A DNA stretch of 9,752 bases from JAYUHK01 sp043778415 (GTDB lineage: Bacteria > Bacteroidota > Bacteroidia > Chitinophagales > Saprospiraceae): assembly GCA_043778415.1 (NCBI GenBank), contig JAYWGG010000018.1, positions 1 through 9,752 on the forward strand, read 5' to 3'. This document shows positions 6,508 to 9,752 of the stretch, piece by piece. The translations under genes and the position numbers were made by a program. The notes below the pieces were generated by a model. The model was not told the origin of the DNA. It saw nothing but the letters and a program-made list of their open reading frames with translations, and did no database searches. Within the stretch, counting starts at the first letter, position 1, and the number at the start of each line of letters is the position of its first letter.

Positions 6508-6542
6508 AGTTAAGTATCCCTTTTTTGGGATACTTAACTTTT
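6508..6542 (+). terminator. Terminator-like hairpin between tuf and tRNA-Trp
   Basis: AGTTAAGTATCCC (6508-6520) and GGGATACTTAACT (6527-6539) form a perfect 13-bp stem with a TTTTTT loop, followed by a short T-run (6539-6542). It should end at least part of tuf transcription. Because only 20 nt separate it from tRNA-Trp, partial read-through or RNA cleavage is likely needed to express the downstream genes unless a promoter lies within or upstream of it. Confidence 0.75.
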
Positions 6543-6562
6543 CTCGTATAAAAATAAAACAC

Positions 6563-6635
6563 ACGGGCGTAGCTCAATTGGTAGAGTGGCGGTCTCCAAA
6601 ACCGTAGGTCGTAGGTTCGAGCCCTACCGCCCGTG
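6563..6635 (+). tRNA. tRNA-Trp (anticodon CCA)
   Basis: Acceptor ACGGGCG (6563-6569) pairs CGCCCGT (6628-6634), discriminator G6635 as expected for tRNA-Trp. Anticodon stem GCGGT/ACCGT encloses CTCCAAA, giving CCA. The 3' CCA is not encoded. tRNA-Trp between tuf and secE is a common bacterial arrangement, and here it should be co-transcribed with secE, 45 nt downstream. Confidence 0.97.
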
Positions 6636-6680
6636 CAAGAAAAATATTTTTCAATATTCCACATTCAAGTCCGAAACAAG

Positions 6681-6872
6681 ATGGAAAGAATTAAGCAGTA
6701 CATATCAGAAAGCTACGAAGAATTGATGAAACACGTTTCATGGCCCACTTGGGAAAATCTACAAGGTAGCACCGTGTTGGTTTTAATATCATCGCTCATC
6801 ATAGCATTTTTAATCTTTTTGATGGATTTGATTTCCAAACAAGGAATGACTTTCATCTACGGATTGGGTTAG
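6681..6872 (+). CDS. secE: Preprotein translocase subunit SecE
   Basis: SecE is the small clamp subunit of the SecYEG protein-export channel in the inner membrane. The 63-residue form has an amphipathic N-terminal helix (MERIKQYISESYEELMKHVS), the conserved WPTW (21-24) with Leu27 before the membrane, and one membrane span at about 31-51 (TVLVLISSLIIAFLIFLMDL). This single-span form is usual outside Enterobacteria, whereas E. coli has three spans. A longer reading from GTG at 6633 would begin inside tRNA-Trp and add 16 residues unlike the family, so ATG 6681 is preferred. It lies between tRNA-Trp and nusG in the classical order. Confidence 0.96.
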   Translation: MERIKQYISESYEELMKHVSWPTWENLQGSTVLVLISSLIIAFLIFLMDLISKQGMTFIYGLG

Positions 6873-6885
6873 AAATCTAATTGGT

Positions 6886-6940
6886 CGTGTTTTTGGGCAG
6901 TTAAAGAAAACACGCAAATAGCGTCAAAAGGCACGCAAAT
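6886..6940 (+). repeat. Hairpin and 9-bp direct repeat in the secE-nusG spacer
   Basis: CGTGTTTT (6886-6893) pairs with AAAACACG (6907-6914) across a 13-nt loop. The sequence CACGCAAAT occurs at 6911-6919 and again at 6932-6940. No T-run follows, so this is not an obvious terminator; its role is unknown. Confidence 0.4.
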
Positions 6941-6968
6941 TAAATACAATCATCTACACTATTTCTGA

Positions 6969-7514
6969 ATGTCGGAAGAAACAAAATGGTACTCCCTGCG
7001 CGTAATTAGCGGAAAGGAACGCAAAATAAAAGAGCGCATTGACCTCGAACTTCTACGTTCTGGTTGGCAAGACATTGTGCCTCAAGTCATCGTGCCAACA
7101 GAAAAAGTGTACAAAGTCCGCAATGGAAAGAAAGTTATTTCTGAAAGAAATATTCTTCCTGGATACATCCTCGTCGAGGCAGTCCCGCAAAGATTTTCGG
7201 GCGAGATAGTAGCAGCTATCGGCAACGTCCAAAATGTGATACACTTTTTGGGAAAAACAAACCCTCTACCAATGCAGCAAGCCGAAGCCAACCGCTTGCT
7301 GGGCAAAGTAGATGCTTCCCAAGATGCGGGAGTAGCTCTGATAGAGCCGTTCATCGTAGGCGAAACCGTCAAAATCGTAGATGGACCTTTCGCAGAGTTT
7401 ATAGGAGATATTCAAGAGGTGAACGAAGACAAGAAAAAGCTGAAAGTAGTAGTCAAAATCTTCGGTCGAGGCACGGAAGTAGAGTTGAGCTTCATGCAAG
7501 TAGAAAAACAGTAA
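6969..7514 (+). CDS. nusG: Transcription termination/antitermination factor NusG
   Basis: NusG binds the clamp of RNA polymerase and links it to Rho or to ribosomal protein S10. The 181-residue length fits the family (E. coli 181). The NGN domain spans about 5-112, with KWYSLRVISGKE (6-17) and the signature LPGYILVE (63-70). A linker follows, then a C-terminal KOW domain from about 126 with VGETVKIVDGPFAEFIGDI (130-148). No insertion domain is present, so this is ordinary NusG rather than a specialised paralogue such as LoaP or UpxY. The ATG at 6969 has no Shine-Dalgarno. It lies 96 nt after secE and 119 nt before rplK and is probably in the same transcript as both. Confidence 0.98.
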   Translation: MSEETKWYSLRVISGKERKIKERIDLELLRSGWQDIVPQVIVPTEKVYKVRNGKKVISERNILPGYILVEAVPQRFSGEIVAAIGNVQNVIHFLGKTNPLPMQQAEANRLLGKVDASQDAGVALIEPFIVGETVKIVDGPFAEFIGDIQEVNEDKKKLKVVVKIFGRGTEVELSFMQVEKQ

Positions 7515-7526
7515 AAAAAAGATAGA

Positions 7527-7592
7527 CATTAGTTCCGATTGCTGCGCAACTTCTCTCCAAGCGTCGCAAATTCGAGTTAGCTTCCACTAATG
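7527..7592 (+). promoter_or_regulatory. Candidate structured leader of rplK (possible L1 control site)
   Basis: In the 119-nt nusG-rplK gap, CATTAGT (7527-7533) pairs with ACTAATG (7586-7592). Inside, TTGC (7539-7542) pairs GCAA (7566-7569), then a 2x2 internal loop, then CGC (7545-7547) with GCG (7561-7563) and a 13-nt loop. In E. coli, L1 represses rplKA by binding a structured leader at this place; that this is the equivalent site is inference. Confidence 0.45.
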
Positions 7593-7633
7593 GTTTGGTG
7601 TTTATTCAAAATAAAAATTAATAGTTTAATAAA

Positions 7634-8104
7634 ATGGCTAAAGAAGTAGATGTATATATCAAACTCCAAGTAAAGGGTGGCGCAGCCAATCCCGCACCAC
7701 CGATTGGACCTGCTTTGGGTTCAAAGGGTGTCAATATTATGGAGTTTTGCAAGCGTTTCAACGCTGCTACGCAAGATAAAGCTGGAAAAGTACTGCCAGT
7801 TTTGATTTCAGTATATAAGGATAAAACCTTTGAATTTGTCATCAAAACTCCGCCTGCACCTATCCAACTCGCAGAAGCAGCAAAATTGAGCGCGCCTTCC
7901 AAAGGTGGAAAATCAAGAATGGGAGGCTCGGCAGAGTCCAACCGTAAGAAAGTTGGAACTGTGACTTGGGACCAAATCAGAACCATCGCCTTGGACAAAA
8001 TGCCCGATTTGAACTGTTTTACAGTGGAGTCAGGAATGAAAATGATTGCAGGTACTGCACGAAGCATGGGCTTGAATATTTCAGGCACCGCGCCTTGGGC
8101 ATAA
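7634..8104 (+). CDS. rplK: 50S ribosomal protein L11
   Basis: L11 sits at the base of the L7/L12 stalk, binds the GTPase-associated region of 23S rRNA and affects stringent control and thiopeptide sensitivity. The 156-residue product has the N-terminal domain with KLQVKGGAANPAPPIGPALG (10-29) including the conserved prolines, and the rRNA-binding C-terminal domain ending DLNCFTVESGMKMIAGTARSMG. It is about 10-14 residues longer than usual (141-147). Most of the extra lies between about 85 and 105 (LSAPSKGGKSRMGGSAESNRK), where other L11 proteins have a short Gly/Ser-rich loop; a short APWA tail is also present. The insert is basic and could contact rRNA. The ATG follows TAGTTTAATAAA, with no Shine-Dalgarno. 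It is the first gene of the rplK-rplA-rplJ run. Confidence 0.98.
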   Translation: MAKEVDVYIKLQVKGGAANPAPPIGPALGSKGVNIMEFCKRFNAATQDKAGKVLPVLISVYKDKTFEFVIKTPPAPIQLAEAAKLSAPSKGGKSRMGGSAESNRKKVGTVTWDQIRTIALDKMPDLNCFTVESGMKMIAGTARSMGLNISGTAPWA

Positions 8105-8121
8105 TCAGTGGTAATAAAAAC

Positions 8122-8220
8122 TGTGTAGATAATTTTTTTTACACAAAAGGGAGTTTCGATACCCTCAAAAAGAGCGCAGCTAAAATGAAGTAATTTATTT
8201 TGGAGGCATTCCTAAATAAA
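8122..8220 (+). promoter_or_regulatory. Three hairpins in the rplK-rplA spacer
   Basis: The 154-nt spacer holds TGTGTA/TACACA (8122-8127 with 8140-8145). It then has AGGG/CCCT (8148-8151 with 8162-8165), which closes through an A-A mismatch and GT/AT onto a TTCG tetraloop (8155-8158). A third stem is TTTATTT/AAATAAA (8194-8200 with 8214-8220) with inner GGA/TCC and a GGCAT loop. None has a proper T-run after it. They may control rplA expression or mRNA processing; this is inference. Confidence 0.45.
8192..8215 (+). repeat. 24-nt intergenic repeat, copy 1
   Basis: This segment matches 9601-9624 at 20 of 24 positions: AATTTATTTT, then a variable middle, then CATTC, a variable base and TAA. Copy 1 lies between rplK and rplA. 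The match is among AT-rich DNA and may be partly chance. Confidence 0.4.
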
Positions 8221-8258
8221 GAAAATCGAAATGTTAATCACCTAAATTAATTTTTTAA

Positions 8259-8951
8259 ATGGTAAAACTTTCTAAAAAAAGACAAGCGGTAGAGGGAAAA
8301 GTGGACCCTACCAAAATGCACGCACTGGCAGAAGCCATGGCACTCGTAAAAGAGGTAAACGTCACTAAATTCAACGCTTCCGTAGATGTTCACGTACGGT
8401 TGGGCATAGACCCACGAAAAGCAGACCAAGCCCTCCGTGGTACGGTAAGTTTGCCGCACGGAACAGGTAAAGTAAAACGCGTAGCTGTTTTTTGCACCGC
8501 CGATAAAGAAGCAGAAGCAAGAGAAGCTGGCGCAGACTATGTCGGTCTGGAAGAACTCATCGCAAAAGTACAAGCTGGTTGGACGGACGTAGATGTAATC
8601 ATCGCAACCCCCAACGTAATGGCACAGATGGGAAAAATCGGACGTATTTTGGGACCTCGTGGCTTGATGCCAAACCCAAAAACGGGAACCGTTACGGCGG
8701 ACGTTGCAAACGCAGTGAAAGACGTAAAAGGTGGAAAAATTTCCTTCCGTGTAGATAAGTTCGGTATCATTCACTCCTCTGTGGGGCGAATATCGTTCAC
8801 GCCGACACAACTTGCCGAAAATGCGCAAGAACTACTCAGCACCTTACTCAAAGTAAAACCGTCTTCCGCAAAGGGAATCTATATGAAATCCATTACGGTC
8901 GCCAGTACGATGAGTCCGGGCATCAAAGTAGATGTAAAAACAATTAAATAA
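8259..8951 (+). CDS. rplA: 50S ribosomal protein L1
   Basis: L1 forms the mobile stalk that helps deacylated tRNA leave the E site; in many bacteria it also represses its own operon by binding the leader RNA. The 230-residue length is normal. The N-terminal half contains the conserved VDVHVRLGIDPRKADQALRG (42-61) and LPHGTGK (65-71). The domain II signature GRILGPRGLMPNPKTGTV is at 128-145, and GGKISFRVDKFGIIHSSVG (158-176) returns to domain I. All expected segments are present with no break. The ATG follows TTAATTTTTTAA, again without a Shine-Dalgarno. The 154-nt distance from rplK is unusual, as the two genes are often only a few bases apart. Confidence 0.98.
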   Translation: MVKLSKKRQAVEGKVDPTKMHALAEAMALVKEVNVTKFNASVDVHVRLGIDPRKADQALRGTVSLPHGTGKVKRVAVFCTADKEAEAREAGADYVGLEELIAKVQAGWTDVDVIIATPNVMAQMGKIGRILGPRGLMPNPKTGTVTADVANAVKDVKGGKISFRVDKFGIIHSSVGRISFTPTQLAENAQELLSTLLKVKPSSAKGIYMKSITVASTMSPGIKVDVKTIK

Positions 8952-9022
8952 CACCTCCGGCAAACCGAAAAGGCTGAACATTCGTTCAGTCCATTCATGT
9001 CGAAAATTTTTTATATCATAAA
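8952..9022 (+). promoter_or_regulatory. rplJ leader with hairpin
   Basis: GGCTGAAC (8972-8979) pairs GTTCAGTC (8984-8991, one G:U) around ATTC, giving an 8-bp stem in the 71-nt rplA-rplJ gap. CACCTCC just after the rplA stop (8952-8958) equals the usual anti-Shine-Dalgarno core. L10-L12 binds the rplJ leader in E. coli and B. subtilis; that role here is inferred from position. Confidence 0.45.
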
Positions 9023-9550
9023 ATGACAAAAGCAGAAAAAACCGCAGAAATCGCTGTACTCCAAGAAAAGTTCAGCGATAGCCAGTTCTTCTACTTGACG
9101 GATTCGTCCACTTTGACAGTCGGACAAATCAACAAGTTTCGCCGGTTGTGTTTTGAAAAAAATGTCGAAATGCGAGTCGTTAAAAACTCGCTTATTCGCA
9201 AGGCACTCGAAGCAGCACCAGCCTCCAAAGGCTACGAAGGATTGTACGAAACCTTGAAAGGACACACCGCTGTCCTATTCACAAGCAACGCAAAAGAACC
9301 CGCAAACATCATTACGGAGTTCAGAAAAGACGGCAGCAAACCTGCACTCAAAGCAGCCTACATTGATACCGCTATTTTTATCGGTGACGACCAGTTGGAA
9401 ACACTTATCAAATTGAAATCAAAAGAAGATTTGGTAGGCGAAATTATCGGCTTGTTGCAGTCACCAGCGAAAAACGTTATCAGCGCGCTCAAGTCGGGCG
9501 GCTCTACCATCGCAGGCTTGCTCAAAACGCTCGAAGAAAGAGCAAACTAA
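9023..9550 (+). CDS. rplJ: 50S ribosomal protein L10
   Basis: L10 anchors the L7/L12 dimers on the large subunit and, with them, recruits translation GTPases such as EF-Tu. The 175-residue length is normal. The N-terminal rRNA-binding domain shows MTKAEKTAEIAVLQEKFSDS and the conserved VVKNSLIRKAL (52-62), followed by LKGHTAVLF (78-86). The C-terminal helix (STIAGLLKTLEERAN) is the expected docking site of L7/L12. The ATG is preceded by ATATCATAAA, A/T-rich and without a Shine-Dalgarno. Its neighbours rplK and rplA and the expected rplL beyond the window give the usual operon order. Confidence 0.98.
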   Translation: MTKAEKTAEIAVLQEKFSDSQFFYLTDSSTLTVGQINKFRRLCFEKNVEMRVVKNSLIRKALEAAPASKGYEGLYETLKGHTAVLFTSNAKEPANIITEFRKDGSKPALKAAYIDTAIFIGDDQLETLIKLKSKEDLVGEIIGLLQSPAKNVISALKSGGSTIAGLLKTLEERAN

Positions 9551-9752
9551 TATTTGGCTTCCAAGTTTATCGCACATAAAGAATGAAGAAAAAGTAAAGC
9601 AATTTATTTTAGACACATTCTTAAGGAACAGAAAAAATATTTTTTCGGAGTTCCAAGGAATGAAGAGAAAATAAGGTACTGAATATTGTGACGCAGAATT
9701 TTGGGTCAAAACAAGGCAGATTTGAGGCGCGATGCCGTGCATCGTAACGAAA
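9551..9752 (+). promoter_or_regulatory. Long spacer after rplJ, presumed rplL leader
   Basis: No coding region is supported in these 202 bases, and rplL does not start before the window ends. The spacer holds the second copy of a 24-nt repeat (9601-9624), a 14-bp palindrome AAAAAATATTTTTT (9632-9645), and a hairpin CGATGC-CGT-GCATCG (9730-9744). No terminator with a proper T-run is seen, so read-through to rplL is expected. Confidence 0.5.
9601..9624 (+). repeat. 24-nt intergenic repeat, copy 2
   Basis: The sequence matches 8192-8215 at 20 of 24 positions. The stem that copy 1 forms with its downstream AAATAAA is not preserved here, because the bases after TAA differ (GGAACAG). Confidence 0.4.

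Noticed and set aside
6633..6680. GTG start at 6633 for secE
   Set aside because: It would overlap the last bases of tRNA-Trp and add 16 residues not found in SecE; ATG 6681 begins the conserved helix.
7966..8193. 75-codon plus-strand frame running past the rplK stop
   Set aside because: Most of it overlaps rplK in another frame, and the remainder is an AT-rich spacer with hairpins; no family resemblance.
8247..8828. 193-codon minus-strand frame opposite rplA
   Set aside because: Antisense of the intact L1 gene with Cys/Tyr/Phe-rich shadow composition.

Overview
The window looks like a chromosomal segment of a member of the Bacteroidota. The evidence is the -7 promoter box TAnnTTTG (three exact TTACCTTTGC copies upstream of stable RNA genes), A/T-rich translation starts without Shine-Dalgarno sequences, AT-rich spacers, and protein variants typical of the phylum (a long FabH-type KAS III, a 63-residue SecE). 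The class or genus cannot be fixed from the sequence alone.

Left part (1-3996). A probable minus-strand gene is cut by the window edge. Next is a plus-strand gene for a membrane-anchored coiled-coil protein (298-1329), facing a minus-strand FabH-family ketoacyl-ACP synthase III (1374-2432); a 17-bp hairpin between them serves as a two-way terminator. A tRNA-Leu(GAG) with its own promoter follows. Then come two closely spaced plus-strand genes: a secreted protein of unknown function with beta-propeller-like repeats, and a [2Fe-2S] ferredoxin starting at GTG.

Middle part (4010-6640). Two near-identical promoters 115 bp apart drive a tRNA cluster Thr(TGT)-Tyr(GTA)-Gly(TCC)-Thr(GGT) followed by tuf (EF-Tu). 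This is the same tRNA order as the E. coli thrU-tyrU-glyT-thrT-tufB operon. Between the last tRNA and tuf sits an extra gene for a small retropepsin-like aspartic protease with a DSG motif. Three consecutive hairpins, the last terminator-like, separate tuf from tRNA-Trp(CCA).

Right part (6681-9752). secE, nusG, rplK, rplA and rplJ follow in the classical order, which leads into rplL-rpoBC in most bacteria; rplL is expected just past the window edge but is not seen. SecE is part of the protein-export translocon, NusG couples transcription to translation, and L11, L1 and L10 build the ribosome stalks. All gaps here are unusually long (71 to over 200 nt) and several hold plausible RNA structures, which suggests leader-based (autogenous) control.

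No clearly new multi-gene system is visible. The best candidates for a second look are the protease gene inside the tRNA-tuf operon, the duplicated promoter, the hairpin series after tuf, and the structured spacers of the ribosomal protein operon.
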